Source: Auanema rhodensis
Lineage: Eukaryota > Nematoda > Chromadorea > Rhabditida > Rhabditidae
NCBI GenBank assembly: GCA_964057225.1
Contig: OZ059900.1
Span: forward strand, 16,073,638 to 16,137,637
Direction of reading: 5' to 3'
Length of the DNA stretch: 64,000 nt
In this document: in pieces, positions 37,437-51,200 of the stretch
Layout of the letters: every line of letters begins with the position of its first letter
Position numbering within the stretch: the stretch's first letter is position 1
The notes under the pieces: model-generated
The model's input: only the letters and a program-made list of their open reading frames with translations
What the model was told of the DNA's origin: nothing
Database searches by the model: none
Made by a program: the position numbers and the translations under genes

Positions 37437-39510
37437 GAAGCTTGATATGATTGAGTAAGCTAAGTCGTATTGTAATAAAGCTGTCATTCAAATATTTGCG
37501 TATCGCGTACTGCCTGTTTCCAGTTATATTATCAGTGCAGGCACTAAAAATTTTTCATAATCAAGGAATCACGTTCTAAATATTATAACTCGCGTACAGG
37601 AAAGTTAATTAAAAACAGAAACGAAACTATTATTGCTATTATCTATTACACAAACAGTCCGTGTTCATGAAGATTGTTATGATTGAGTAAACTAAGTCGT
37701 ATTGTAATAAAGCTGTCATTCAAATGTTTGCGTATTGCGTACTGCCTGTTTCCAATTATATTATCAGTGCAGGCTCTGAAAGTTTTTCATTATCAAGGAA
37801 TCGCGTTCTAAATATTATAACTCGCGTACTGGAAAGTTAATTAAAAAAAGAAACGAAACTATCCTTGCTATCATCTATTGCACAAGCAGTCCGTGTTCAT
37901 GAAGCTTGATATAATTGAGTAAACTAAGTCGTATTGTAATAAAGCTGTCATTCAAATGTTTGCGTATTGCGTACTGCCTGTTTCCAATTATATTATCAGT
38001 GCAGGCTCTGAAAGTTTTTCATTATCAAGGAATCGCGTTCTAAATATTATAACTCGCGTACTGGAAAGTTAATTAAAAAAAGAAACGAAACTATCCTTGC
38101 TATCATCTATTGCACAAACAGTCCGTGTTCATGAAGCTTGATATTATTGAGTAAACTAAGTCGTATTGTAATAAAGCTGTCATTCAAATGTTTGCGTATT
38201 GCCTGTTGCCAGTTATATTATCAGTGCAGGCTCTAAACATTTTTCATTATGAAGCAATCGCGTTCTAAATATGATAACTCGCGTACTGGAAAGTTAATTA
38301 AAAAAAGAAACGAAACTATCATTGCTATCATCTATTACACAAGCAGTCCCTGTTCATGAAGCTTGATATGATTGAGTAAGCTAAGTCGTATTGTATTAAA
38401 GCTGTCATTCAAATATTTGCGTATCGCGTACTGCCTGTTTCCAGTTATATTATCAGTGCAGGCACTAAAAATTTTTCATAATCAAGGAATCACGTTCTAA
38501 ATATTATAACTCGCGTACAGGAAAGTTAATTAAAAACAGAAACGAAACTATTATTGCTATTATCTATTACACAAACAGTCCGTGTTCATGAAGATTGTTA
38601 TGATTGAGTAAACTAAGTCGTATTGTAATAAAGCTGTCATTCAAATGTTTGCGTATTGCGTACTGCCTGTTTCCAATTATATTATCAGTGCAGGCTCTGA
38701 AAGTTTTTCATTATCAAGGAATCGCGTTCTAAATATTATAACTCGCGTACTGGAAAGTTAATTAAAAAAAGAAACGAAACTATCCTTGCTATCATCTATT
38801 GCACAAGCAGTCCGTGTTCATGAAGCTTGATATAATTGAGTAAACTAAGTCGTATTGTAATAAAGCTGTCATTCAAATGTTTGCGTATTGCGTACTGCCT
38901 GTTTCCAATTATATTATCAGTGCAGGCTCTGAAAGTTTTTCATTATCAAGGAATCGCGTTCTAAATATTATAACTCGCGTACTGGAAAGTTAATTAAAAA
39001 AAGAAACGAAACTATCCTTGCTATCATCTATTGCACAAACAGTCCGTGTTCATGAAGCTTGATATTATTGAGTAAACTAAGTCGTATTGTAATAAAGCTG
39101 TCATTCAAATGTTTGCGTATTGCCTGTTGCCAGTTATATTATCAGTGCAGGCTCTAAACATTTTTCATTATGAAGCAATCGCGTTCTAAATATGATAACT
39201 CGCGTACTGGAAAGTTAATTAAAAAAAGAAACGAAACTATCATTGCTATCATCTATTACACAAGCAGTCCCTGTTCATGAAGCTTGATATGATTGAGTAA
39301 GCTAAGTCGTATTGTATTAAAGCTGTCATTCAAATATTTGCGTATCGCGTACTGCCTGTTTCCAATTATATTATCAGTGCAGGCTCTGAAAGTTTTTCAT
39401 TATCAAGGAATCGCGTTCTAAATATTATAACTCGCGTACTGGAAAGTTAATTAAAAAAAGAAACGAAACTATCCTTGCTATCATCTATTGCACAAACAGT
39501 CCGTGTTCAT
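37437..39510 (+). repeat. Satellite B 921-bp tetramer, tandem pair
   Basis: Monomers at 37,669, 37,901, 38,133 and 38,358 recur at 38,590, 38,822, 39,054 and 39,279 (3 x 232 + 225 = 921). Shared private markers are GAAGATTGTTATG (37,669 and 38,590) and GATATTATTGAG (38,133 and 39,054). GGCACTAAAAA occurs in 37,437 and 38,358, which shows that the true breakpoints lie within the 37,437, 38,358 and 39,279 monomers. The last of these is chimeric after TCGCGTACTGCC. Confidence 0.88.
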
Positions 39511-40883
39511 GAAGCTTGATATTATTGAGTAAACTAAGTCGTATTGTAATAAAGCTGTCATTCAAATGTTTGCGTATTGCCTGTTGCCAGTTATATTATC
39601 AGTGCAGGCTCTAAACATTTTTCATTATGAAGCAATCGCGTTCTAAATATGATAACTCGCGTACTGGAAAGTTAATTAAAAAAAGAAACGAAACTATCAT
39701 TGCTATCATCTATTACACAAGCAGTCCCTGTTCATGAAGCTTGATATGATTGAGTAAGCTAAGTCGTATTGTATTAAAGCTGTCATTCAAATATTTGCGT
39801 ATCGCGTACTGCCTGTTTCCAGTTATATTATCAGTGCAGGCTCTAAAAATTTTTCATAATCAAGGAATCACGTTCTAAATATTATAACTCGCGTACAGGA
39901 AAGTTAATTAAAAACAGAAACGAAACTATTATTGCTATTATCTATTACACAAACAGTCCGTGTTCATGAAGATTGGTATGATTGAGTAAACTAAGTCGTA
40001 TTGTAATAAAACTGTCATTCAAATGTTTGCGTATTGCCTGTTGCCAGTTATATTATCAGTGCAGGCTCTAAACATTTTTCATTATGAAGCAATCGCGTTC
40101 TAAATATGATAACTCGCGTACTGGAAAGTTAATTAAAAAAAGAAACGAAACTATCATTGCTATCATCTATTACACAAACAGTCCCTGTTCATGAAGCTTG
40201 ATATGATTGAGTAAGCTAAGTCGTATTGTATTAAAGCTGTCATTCAAATATTTGCGTATCGCGTACTGCCTGTTTCCAGTTATATTATCAGTGCAGGCTC
40301 TAAAAATTTTTTCATAATCAAGGAATCACGTTCTAAATATTATAACTCGCGTACAGGAAAGTTAATTAAAAACAGAAACGAAACTATTATTGCTATTATC
40401 TATTACACAAACAGTCCGTGTTCATGAAGATTGGTATGATTGAGTAAACTAAGTCGTATTGTAATAAAGCTGTCATTCAAATGTTTGCGTATTGCCTGTT
40501 GCCAGTTATATTATCAGTGCAGGCTCTAAACATTTTTCATTATGAAGCAATCGCGTTCTAAATATGATAACTCGCGTACTGGAAAGTTAATTAAAAAAAG
40601 AAACGAAACTATCATTGCTATCATCTATTACACAAACAGTCCCTGTTCATGAAGCTTGATATGATTGAGTAAGCTAAGTCGTATTGTACTAAAGCTGTCA
40701 TTCAAATATTTGCGTATCGCGTACTGCCTGTTTCCAGTTATATTATCAGTGCAGGCTCTAAAAATTTTTTCATAATCAAGGAATCACGTTCTAAATATTA
40801 TAACTCGCGTACAGGAAAGTTAATTAAAAACAGAAACGAAACTATTATTGCTATTATCTATTACACAAACAGTCCGTGTTCAT
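39511..40883 (+). repeat. Satellite B dimer run, 457-458 bp x 3
   Basis: A 225-bp GCCTGTTGCC monomer alternates with a 232/233-bp ATCGCGTACTG monomer, with starts at 39,511, 39,736, 39,968, 40,193, 40,426 and 40,651. The second and third dimers share an extra T (AATTTTTTCATA near 40,302 and 40,760), so one was copied from the other. Isolated dimers of the same type occur elsewhere, for example at 31,257, 31,714 and 34,238. Confidence 0.85.
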
Positions 40884-41804
40884 GAAGATTGGTATGATTG
40901 AGTAAACTAAGTCGTATTGTAATAAAGCTGTCATTCAAATGTTTGCGTATTGCGTACTGCCTGTTTCCAATTATATTATCAGTGCAGGCTCTGAAAGTTT
41001 TTCATAATCAAGGAATCACGTTCTAAATATTATAACTCGCGTACAGGAAAGTTAATTAAAAACAGAAACGAAACTATTATTGCTATTATATATTACACAA
41101 GCAGTCCGTGTTCATGAAGCTTGATATAATTGAGTAAACTAAGTCGTATTGTAATAAAGCTGTCATTCAAATGTTTGCGTATTGCGTACTGCCTGTTTCC
41201 AATTATATTATCAGTGCAGGCTCTGAAAGTTTTTCATAATTAAGGAATCACGTTCTAAATATTATAACTCGCGTACAGGAAAGTTAATTAAAAACAGAAA
41301 CGAAACTATTATTGCTATTATATATTACACAAGCAGTCCGTGTTCATGAAGCTTGATATAATTGAGTAAACTAAGTCGTATTGTAATAAAGCTGTCATTC
41401 AAATATTTGCGTATCGCGTACTGCCTGTTTCCAGTTATATTATCAGTGCAGGCTCTAAAAATTTTTCATAATCAAGGAATCACGTTCTAAATATTATAAC
41501 TCGCGTACAGGAAAGTTAATTAAAAACAGAAACGAAACTATTATTGCTATTATCTATTACACAAACAGTCCGTGTTCATGAAGATTGGTATGATTGAGTA
41601 AACTAAGTCGTATTGTAATAAAGCTGTCATTCAAATGTTTGCGTATTGCCTGTTGCCAGTTATATTATCAGTGCAGGCTCTAAACATTTTTCATTATGAA
41701 GCAATCGCGTTCTAAATATGATAACTCGCGTACTGGAAAGTTAATTAAAAAAAGAAACAAAACTATCATTGCTATCATCTATTACACAAACAGTCCCTGT
41801 TCAT

Positions 41805-42515
41805 GAAGCTTGATATAATTGAGTAAACTAAGTCAACGAAGTCGTATTGTAATAAAGCTGTCATTCAAATATTTGCGTATTGCGTACTGCCTGTTTCCAA
41901 TTATATTATCAGTGCAGGCTCTGAAAGTTTTTATAATCAAGGAATCACGTTCTAAATATTATAACTCGCGTACAGGAAAGTTAATTAAAAACAGAAACGA
42001 AACTATTATTGCTATTATCTATTACACAAACAGTCCGTGTTCATGAAGATTGGTATGATTGAGTAAACTAAGTCGTATTGTAATAAAGCTGTCATTCAAA
42101 TGTTTGCGTATTGCGTACTGCCTGTTTCCAATTATATTATCAGTGCAGGCTCTGAAAGTTTTTATAATCAAGGAATCACGTTCTAAATATTATAACTCGC
42201 GTACAGGAAAGTTAATTAAAAACAGAAACGAAACTATTATTGCTATTATCTATTACACAAACAGTCCCTGTTCATGAAGCTTGATATAATTGAGTAAACT
42301 AAGTCAACGAAGTCGTATTGTAATAAAGCTGTCATTCAAATATTTGCGTATTGCGTACTGCCTGTTTCCAATTATATTATCAGTGCAGGCTCTGAAAGTT
42401 TTTATAATCAAGGAATCACGTTCTAAATATTATAACTCGCGTACAGGAAAGTTAATTAAAAACAGAAACGAAACTATTATTGCTATTATCTATTACACAA
42501 ACAGTCCGTGTTCAT
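41805..42515 (+). repeat. Satellite B 471-bp dimer (240 + 231), 1.5 copies
   Basis: Monomers are 41,805 (240 bp, with AACGAAGTC inserted), 42,045 (231 bp) and 42,276 (240 bp). All lack the C in TTTTTATAATC, which opens a 72-75 codon frame from a TTG codon at 41,819, 42,059 and 42,290 to TGA. The frames are near-identical because the DNA is. They lack an ATG start and end at the same TGA in each monomer, so I do not call them genes. Confidence 0.85.
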
Positions 42516-43668
42516 GAAGCTTGATATAATTGAGTAAACTAAGTCGTATTGTAATAAAGCTGTCATTCAAATGTTTGCGTATTGCCTGTTGCCAGTTATA
42601 TTATCAGTGCAGGCTCTAAACATTTTTCATTATGAAGCAATCGCGTTCTAAATATGATAACTCGCGTACTGGAAAGTTAATTAAAAAAAGAAACAAAACT
42701 ATCATTGCTATCATCTATTACACAAACAGTCCCTGTTCATGAAGCTTGATATGATTGAGTAAGCTAAGTCGTATTGTAATAAAGCTGTCATTCAAATATT
42801 TGCGTATCGCGTACTGCCTGTTTCCAGTTATATTATCAGTGCAGGCACTAAAAATTTTTCATAATCAAGGAATCACGTTCTAAATATTATAACTCGCGTA
42901 CAGGAAAGTTAATTAAAAACAGAAACGAAACTATTATTGCTATTATCTATTACACAAACAGTCCGTGTTCATGAAGATTGGTATGATTGAGTAAACTAAG
43001 TCGTATTGTAATAAAGCTGTCATTCAAATGTTTGCGTATTGCGTACTGCCTGTTTCCAATTATATTATCAGTGCAGGCTCTGAAAGTTTTTCATTATCAA
43101 GGAATCGCGTTCTAAATATTATAACTCGCGTACTGGAAAGTTAATTAAAAAAAGAAACGAAACTATCCTTGCTATCATCTATTGCACAAACAGTCCGTGT
43201 TCATGAAGCTTGATATGATTGAGTAAACTAAGTCGTATTGTAATAAAGCTGTCATTCAAATGTTTGCGTATTGCGTACTGCCTGTTTCCAATTATATTAT
43301 CAGTGCAGGCTCTGAAAGTTTTTCATTATCAAGGAATCGCGTTCTAAATATTATAACTCGCGTACTGGAAAGTTAATTAAAAAAAGAAACGAAACTATCC
43401 TTGCTATCATCTATTGCACAAGCAGTCCGTGTTCATGAAGCTTGGTATAATTGAGTAAACTAAGTCGTATTGTAATAAAGCTGTCATTCAAATGTTTGCG
43501 TATTGCGTACTGCCTGTTTCCAATTATATTATCAGTGCAGGCTCTGAAAGTTTTTCATTATCAAGGAATCGCGTTCTAAATATTATAACTCGCGTACAGG
43601 TAAGTTAATTAAAAACAGAAACGAAACTATTATTGCTATTATCTATTACACAAACAGTCCGTGTTTAT

Positions 43669-45510
43669 GAAGATTGGTATGATTGAGTAAACTAAGTCGT
43701 ATTGTAATAAAGCTGTCATTCAAATGTTTGCGTATTGCGTACTGCCTGTTTCCAATTATATTATCAGTGCAGGCTCTGAAAGTTTTTCATAATCAAGGAA
43801 TCACGTTCTAAATATTATAACTCGCGTACAGGAAAGTTAATTAAAAACAGAAACGAAACTATTATTGCTATTATATATTACACAAGCAGTCCGTGTTCAT
43901 GAAGCTTGATATAATTGAGTAAACTAAGTCGTATTGTAATAAAGCTGTCATTCAAATGTTTGCGTATTGCGTACTGCCTGTTTCCAATTATATTATCAGT
44001 GCAGGCTCTGAAAGTTTTTCATAATCAAGGAATCACGTTCTAAATATTATAACTCGCGTACAGGAAAGTTAATTAAAAACAGAAACGAAACTATTATTGC
44101 TATTATATATTACACAAGCAGTCCGTGTTCATGAAGCTTGATATAATTGAGTAAACTAAGTCGTATTGTAATAAAGCTGTCATTCAAATATTTGCGTATC
44201 GCGTACTGCCTGTTTCCAGTTATATTATCAGTGCAGGCTCTAAAAATTTTTCATAATCAAGGAATCACGTTCTAAATATTATAACTCGCGTACAGGAAAG
44301 TTAATTAAAAACAGAAACGAAACTATTATTGCTATTATCTATTACACAAACAGTCCGTGTTCATGAAGATTGGTATGATTGAGTAAACTAAGTCGTATTG
44401 TAATAAAGCTGTCATTCAAATGTTTGCGTATTGCCTGTTGCCAGTTATATTATCAGTGCAGGCTCTAAACATTTTTCATTATGAAGCAATCGCGTTCTAA
44501 ATATTATAACTCGCGTACAGGAAAGTTAATTAAAAACAGAAACGAAACTATTATTGCTATTATCTATTACACAAACAGTCCGTGTTCATGAAGATTGGTA
44601 TGATTGAGTAAACTAAGTCGTATTGTAATAAAGCTGTCATTCAAATGTTTGCGTATTGCGTACTGCCTGTTTCCAATTATATTATCAGTGCAGGCTCTGA
44701 AAGTTTTTCATAATCAAGGAATCACGTTCTAAATATTATAACTCGCGTACAGGAAAGTTAATTAAAAACAGAAACGAAACTATTATTGCTATTATATATT
44801 ACACAAGCAGTCCGTGTTCATGAAGCTTGATATAATTGAGTAAACTAAGTCGTATTGTAATAAAGCTGTCATTCAAATGTTTGCGTATTGCGTACTGCCT
44901 GTTTCCAATTATATTATCAGTGCAGGCTCTGAAAGTTTTTCATAATCAAGGAATCACGTTCTAAATATTATAACTCGCGTACAGGAAAGTTAATTAAAAA
45001 CAGAAACGAAACTATTATTGCTATTATATATTACACAAGCAGTCCGTGTTCATGAAGCTTGATATAATTGAGTAAACTAAGTCGTATTGTAATAAAGCTG
45101 TCATTCAAATATTTGCGTATCGCGTACTGCCTGTTTCCAGTTATATTATCAGTGCAGGCTCTAAAAATTTTTCATAATCAAGGAATCACGTTCTAAATAT
45201 TATAACTCGCGTACAGGAAAGTTAATTAAAAACAGAAACGAAACTATTATTGCTATTATCTATTACACAAACAGTCCGTGTTCATGAAGATTGGTATGAT
45301 TGAGTAAACTAAGTCGTATTGTAATAAAGCTGTCATTCAAATGTTTGCGTATTGCCTGTTGCCAGTTATATTATCAGTGCAGGCTCTAAACATTTTTCAT
45401 TATGAAGCAATCGCGTTCTAAATATGATAACTCGCGTACTGGAAAGTTAATTAAAAAAAGAAACAAAACTATCATTGCTATCATCTATTACACAAACAGT
45501 CCCTGTTCAT
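43669..45510 (+). repeat. Satellite B second 921-bp tetramer, tandem pair
   Basis: Monomers at 43,669, 43,901, 44,133 and 44,365 repeat as 44,590, 44,822, 45,054 and 45,286. The order is GAAGATTGG with CTGAAAG; GATATAATT with CTGAAAG; ATATTTGCGTATCGCG with CTAAAAATT; and the 225-bp GCCTGTTGCC type. The variant content differs from the 37,437-39,510 tetramer although the length is the same. The same order also occurs once at 40,884-41,804. Confidence 0.85.
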
Positions 45511-46229
45511 GAAGCTTGATATAATTGAGTAAACTAAGTCAACGAAGTCGTATTGTAATAAAGCTGTCATTCAAATATTTGCGTATTGCGTACTGCCTGT
45601 TTCCAATTATATTATCAGTGCAGGCTCTGAAAGTTTTTATAATCAAGGAATCACGTTCTAAATATTATAACTCGCGTACAGGAAAGTTAATTAAAAACAG
45701 AAACGAAACTATTATTGCTATTATCTATTACACAAACAGTCCGTGTTCATGAAGATTGGTATGATTGAGTAAACTAAGTCGTATTGTAATAAAGCTGTCA
45801 TTCAAATGTTTGCGTATTGCGTACTGCCTGTTTCCAATTATATTATCAGTGCAGGCTCTGAAAGTTTTTATAATCAAGGAATCACGTTCTAAATATTATA
45901 ACTCGCGTACAGGAAAGTTAATTAAAAACAGAAACGAAACTATTATTGCTATTATCTATTACACAAACAGTCCCTGTTCATGAAGCTTGATATAATTGAG
46001 TAAACTAAGTCAACGAAGTCGTATTGTAATAAAGCTGTCATTCAAATATTTGCGTATTGCGTACTGCCTGTTTCCAATTATATTATCAGTGCAGGCTCTG
46101 AAAGTTTTTATAATCAAGGAATCACGTTCTAAATATTATAACTCGCGTACAGGAAAGTTAATTAAAAACAGAAACGAAACTATTATTGCTATTATCTATT
46201 ACACAAACAGTCCGTGTTCATGAAGATTG
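44500..46229 (+). repeat. Satellite B direct duplication of about 40,795-42,525 (offset 3,706 bp)
   Basis: About 1.7 kb recurs at +3,706. Monomers 40,884, 41,116, 41,348, 41,580, 41,805, 42,045 and 42,276 correspond to 44,590, 44,822, 45,054, 45,286, 45,511, 45,751 and 45,982. A private T in ATAATTAAGG near 41,238 is absent from the second copy. The match ends where the first copy continues with GAAGCTTG (42,516) and the second with GAAGATTGG (46,222). The copies are separated, not adjacent. Confidence 0.85.
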
Positions 46230-46692
46230 GTATGATTGAGTAAACTAAGTCGTATTGTAATAAAGCTGTCATTCAAATGTTTGCGTATTGCGTACTGCCT
46301 GTTTCCAATTATATTATCAGTGCAGGCTCTGAAAGTTTTTATAATCAAGGAATCACGTTCTAAATATTATAACTCGCGTACAGGAAAGTTAATTAAAAAC
46401 AGAAACGAAACTATTATTGCTATTATCTATTACACAAACAGTCCCTGTTCATGAAGCTTGATATAATTGAGTAAACTAAGTCAACGAAGTCGTATTGTAA
46501 TAAAGCTGTCATTCAAATATTTGCGTATTGCGTACTGCCTGTTTCCAATTATATTATCAGTGCAGGCTCTGAAAGTTTTTATAATCAAGGAATCACGTTC
46601 TAAATATTATAACTCGCGTACAGGAAAGTTAATTAAAAACAGAAACGAAACTATTATTGCTATTATCTATTACACAAACAGTCCGTGTTCAT
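45511..46692 (+). repeat. Satellite B 471-bp dimer, 2.5 copies
   Basis: This is the same 240 + 231 bp dimer as at 41,805, with one more unit: 45,511, 45,982 and 46,453 are 240-bp members; 45,751 and 46,222 are 231-bp members. The gain of one 471-bp unit relative to the parallel copy at 41,805-42,515 is a direct footprint of unequal exchange. The non-ATG open frames repeat here at 45,525, 45,765, 45,996, 46,236 and 46,467. Confidence 0.9.
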
Positions 46693-47142
46693 GAAGCTTG
46701 ATATAATTGAGTAAACTAAGTCGTATTGTAATAAAGCTGTCATTCAAATGTTTGCGTATTGCCTGTTGCCAGTTATATTATCAGTGCAGGCTCTAAACAT
46801 TTTTCATTATGAAGCAATCGCGTTCTAAATATGATAACTCGCGTACTGGAAAGTTAATTAAAAAAAGAAACAAAACTATCATTGCTATCATCTATTACAC
46901 AAACAGTCCCTGTTCATGAAGCTTGATATAATTGAGTAAACTAAGTCGTATTGTAATAAAGCTGTCATTCAAATGTTTGCGTATTGCCTGTTGCCAGTTA
47001 TATTATCAGTGCAGGCTCTAAACATTTTTCATTATGAAGCAATCGCGTTCTAAATATGATAACTCGCGTACTGGAAAGTTAATTAAAAAAAGAAACAAAA
47101 CTATCATTGCTATCATCTATTACACAAACAGTCCCTGTTCAT

Positions 47143-48293
47143 GAAGCTTGATATGATTGAGTAAGCTAAGTCGTATTGTAATAAAGCTGTCATTCAAATA
47201 TTTGCGTATTGCCTGTTGCCAGTTATATTATCAGTGCAGGCTCTGAAAGTTTTTATAATCAAGGAATCACGTTCTAAATATTATAACTCGCGTACAGGAA
47301 AGTTAATTAAAAACAGAAACGAAACTATTATTGCTATTATCTATTACACAAACAGTCCCTGTTCATGAAGCTTGATATAATTGAGTAAACTAAGTCGTAT
47401 TGTAATAAAGCTGTCATTCAAATGTTTGCGTATTGCCTGTTGCCAGTTATATTATCAGTGCAGGCTCTGAAAGTTTTTATAATCAAGGAATCACGTTCTA
47501 AATATTATAACTCGCGTACAGGAAAGTTAATTAAAAACAGAAACGAAACTATTATTGCTATTATCTATTACACAAACAGTCCCTGTTCATGAAGCTTGAT
47601 ATAATTGAGTAAACTAAGTCAACGAAGTCGTATTGTAATAAAGCTGTCATTCAAATATTTGCGTATCGCGTACTGCCTGTTTCCAGATATATTATCAGTG
47701 CAGGCAATAAAAATTTTTCATAATCAAGGAATCACGTTCTAAATATTATAACTCGCGTACAGGAAAGTTAATTAAAAACAGAAACGAAACTATTATTGCT
47801 ATTATCTATTACACAAACAGTCCGTGTTCATGAAGATTGGTATGATTGAGTAAACTAAGTCGTATTGTAATAAAGCTGTCATTCAAATATTTGCGTATTG
47901 CGTACTGCCTGTTTCCAATTATATTATCAGTGCAGGCTCTAAAAGTTTTTATAATCAAGGAATCACGTTCTAAATATTATAACTCGCGTACAGGAAAGTT
48001 AATTAAAAACAGAAACGAAACTATTATTGCTATTATCTATTACACAAACAGTCCGTGTTCATGAAGATTGGTATGATTGAGTAAACTAAGTCGTATTGTA
48101 ATAAAGCTGTCATTCAAATGTTTGCGTATTGTGTACTGCCTGTTTCCAATTATATTATCAGTGCAGGCTCTGAAAGATTTTATAATCAAGGAATCACGTT
48201 CTAAATATTATAACTCGCGTACAGGAAAGTTAATTAAAAACAGAAACGAAACTATTATTGCTATTATCTATTACACAAACAGTCCGTGTTCAT
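47143..48293 (+). repeat. Satellite B cluster of length-variant monomers (224/224/241/231/231)
   Basis: Monomers start at 47,143, 47,367, 47,591, 47,832 and 48,063. The first two combine the 7-bp loss with the 1-bp loss (224 bp). The third has AACGAAGTC but keeps the C (241 bp) and carries private CCAGATATATT and GGCAATAAAAA. The last two are 231 bp, with GTGTACTGCC and GAAAGATTTT private to 48,063. This is the most irregular part of satellite B and shows indels being exchanged between monomer types. Confidence 0.8.
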
Positions 48294-51200
48294 GAAGATT
48301 GGTATGATTGAGTAAACTAAGTCGTATTGTAATAAAGCTGTCATTCAAATGTTTGCGTATTGCCTGTTGCCAGTTATATTATCAGTGCAGGCTCTAAACA
48401 TTTTTCATTATGAAGCAATCGCGTTCTAAATATTATAACTCGCGTACTGGAAAGTTAATTAAAAAAAGAAACGAAACTATCATTGCTATCATCTATTGCA
48501 CAAACAGTCCCTGTTCATGAAGCTTGATATGATTGAGTAAGCTAAGTCGTATTGTACTAAAGCTGTCATTCAAATATTTGCGTATCGCGTACTGCCTGTT
48601 TCCAGTTATATTATCAGTGCAGGCTCTAAAAATTTTTTCATAATCAAGGAATCACGTTCTAAATATTATAACTCGCGTACAGGAAAGTTAATTAAAAACA
48701 GAAACGAAACTATTATTGCTATTATCTATTACACAAACAGTCCGTGTTCATGAAGATTGGTATGATTGAGTAAACTAAGTCGTATTGTAATAAAGCTGTC
48801 ATTCAAATGTTTGCGTATTGCGTACTGCCTGTTTCCAATTATATTATCAGTGCAGGCTCTGAAAGTTTTTCATAATCAAGGAATCACGTTCTAAATATTA
48901 TAACTCGCGTACAGGAAAGTTAATTAAAAACAGAAACGAAACTATTATTGCTATTATATATTACACAAGCAGTCCGTGTTCATGAAGCTTGATATAATTG
49001 AGTAAACTAAGTCGTATTGTAATAAAGCTGTCATTCAAATGTTTGCGTATTGCGTACTGCCTGTTTCCAATTATATTATCAGTGCAGGCTCTGAAAGTTT
49101 TTCATAATCAAGGAATCACGTTCTAAATATTATAACTCGCGTACAGGAAAGTTAATTAAAAACAGAAACGAAACTATTATTGCTATTATATATTACACAA
49201 GCAGTCCGTGTTCATGAAGCTTGATATAATTGAGTAAACTAAGTCGTATTGTAATAAAGCTGTCATTCAAATATTTGCGTATCGCGTACTGCCTGTTTCC
49301 AGTTATATTATCAGTGCAGGCTCTAAAAATTTTTCATAATCAAGGAATCACGTTCTAAATATTATAACTCGCGTACAGGAAAGTTAATTAAAAACAGAAA
49401 CGAAACTATTATTGCTATTATATATTACACAAGCAGTCCGTGTTCATGAAGCTTGATATAATTGAGTAAACTAAGTCGTATTGTAATAAAGCTGTCATTC
49501 AAATGTTTGCGTATTGCGTACTGCCTGTTTCCAATTATATTATCAGTGCAGGCTCTGAAAGTTTTTCATAATCAAGGAATCACGTTCTAAATATTATAAC
49601 TCGCGTACAGGAAAGTTAATTAAAAACAGAAACGAAACTATTATTGCTATTATATATTACACAAGCAGTCCGTGTTCATGAAGCTTGATATAATTGAGTA
49701 AACTAAGTCGTATTGTAATAAAGCTGTCATTCAAATATTTGCGTATCGCGTACTGCCTGTTTCCAGTTATATTATCAGTGCAGGCTCTAAAAATTTTTCA
49801 TAATCAAGGAATCACGTTCTAAATATTATAACTCGCGTACAGGAAAGTTAATTAAAAACAGAAACGAAACTATTATTGCTATTATCTATTACACAAACAG
49901 TCCGTGTTCATGAAGATTGGTATGATTGAGTAAACTAAGTCGTATTGTAATAAAGCTGTCATTCAAATGTTTGCGTATTGCCTGTTGCCAGTTATATTAT
50001 CAGTGCAGGCTCTAAACATTTTTCATTATGAAGCAATCGCGTTCTAAATATGATAACTCGCGTACTGGAAAGTTAATTAAAAAAAGAAACAAAACTATCA
50101 TTGCTATCATCTATTACACAAACAGTCCCTGTTCATGAAGCTTGATATAATTGAGTAAACTAAGTCAACGAAGTCGTATTGTAATAAAGCTGTCATTCAA
50201 ATATTTGCGTATTGCGTACTGCCTGTTTCCAATTATATTATCAGTGCAGGCTCTGAAAGTTTTTATAATCAAGGAATCACGTTCTAAATATTATAACTCG
50301 CGTACAGGAAAGTTAATTAAAAACAGAAACGAAACTATTATTGCTATTATCTATTACACAAACAGTCCGTGTTCATGAAGATTGGTATGATTGAGTAAAC
50401 TAAGTCGTATTGTAATAAAGCTGTCATTCAAATGTTTGCGTATTGCGTACTGCCTGTTTCCAATTATATTATCAGTGCAGGCTCTGAAAGTTTTTCATTA
50501 TCAAGGAATCGCGTTCTAAATATTATAACTCGCGTACTGGAAAGTTAATTAAAAAAAGAAACGAAACTATCCTTGCTATCATCTATTGCACAAGCAGTCC
50601 GTGTTCATGAAGCTTGATATAATTGAGTAAACTAAGTCGTATTGTAATAAAGCTGTCATTCAAATATTTGCGTATCGCGTACTGCCTGTTTCCAGTTATA
50701 TTATCAGTGCAGGCTCTAAAAATTTTTCATAATCAAGGAATCACGTTCTAAATATTATAACTCGCGTACTGGAAAGTTAATTAAAAAAAGAAACGAAACT
50801 ATCCTTGCTATCATCTATTGCACAAACAGTCCGTGTTCATGAAGCTTGATATAATTGAGTAAACTAAGTCGTATTGTAATAAAGCTGTCATTCAAATGTT
50901 TGCGTATTGCCTGTTTCCAATTATATTATCAGTGCAGGCTCTGAAAGTTTTTCATAATCAAGGAATCACGTTCTAAATATTATAACTCGCGTACTGGAAA
51001 GTTAATTAAAAAAAGAAACGAAACTATCATTGCTATCATCTATTACACAAGCAGTCCGTGTTCATGAAGCTTGATATAATTGAGTAAGCTAAGTCGTATT
51101 GTATTAAAGCTGTCATTCAAATATTTGCGTATCGCGTACTGCCTGTTTCCAGTTATATTATCAGTGCAGGCTCTAAAAATTTTTCATAATCAAGGAATCA

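Noticed and set aside
41819-42517. Tandem small protein genes of 72-75 codons (also at 45,525-46,694, 47,846-48,295, 50,151, 57,516 and 61,203)
   Set aside because: They begin at TTG, are confined to satellite B monomers with a particular 1-bp deletion, and their sequence identity is simply the identity of the repeat. In the far more common 232-bp monomers the frame is broken.
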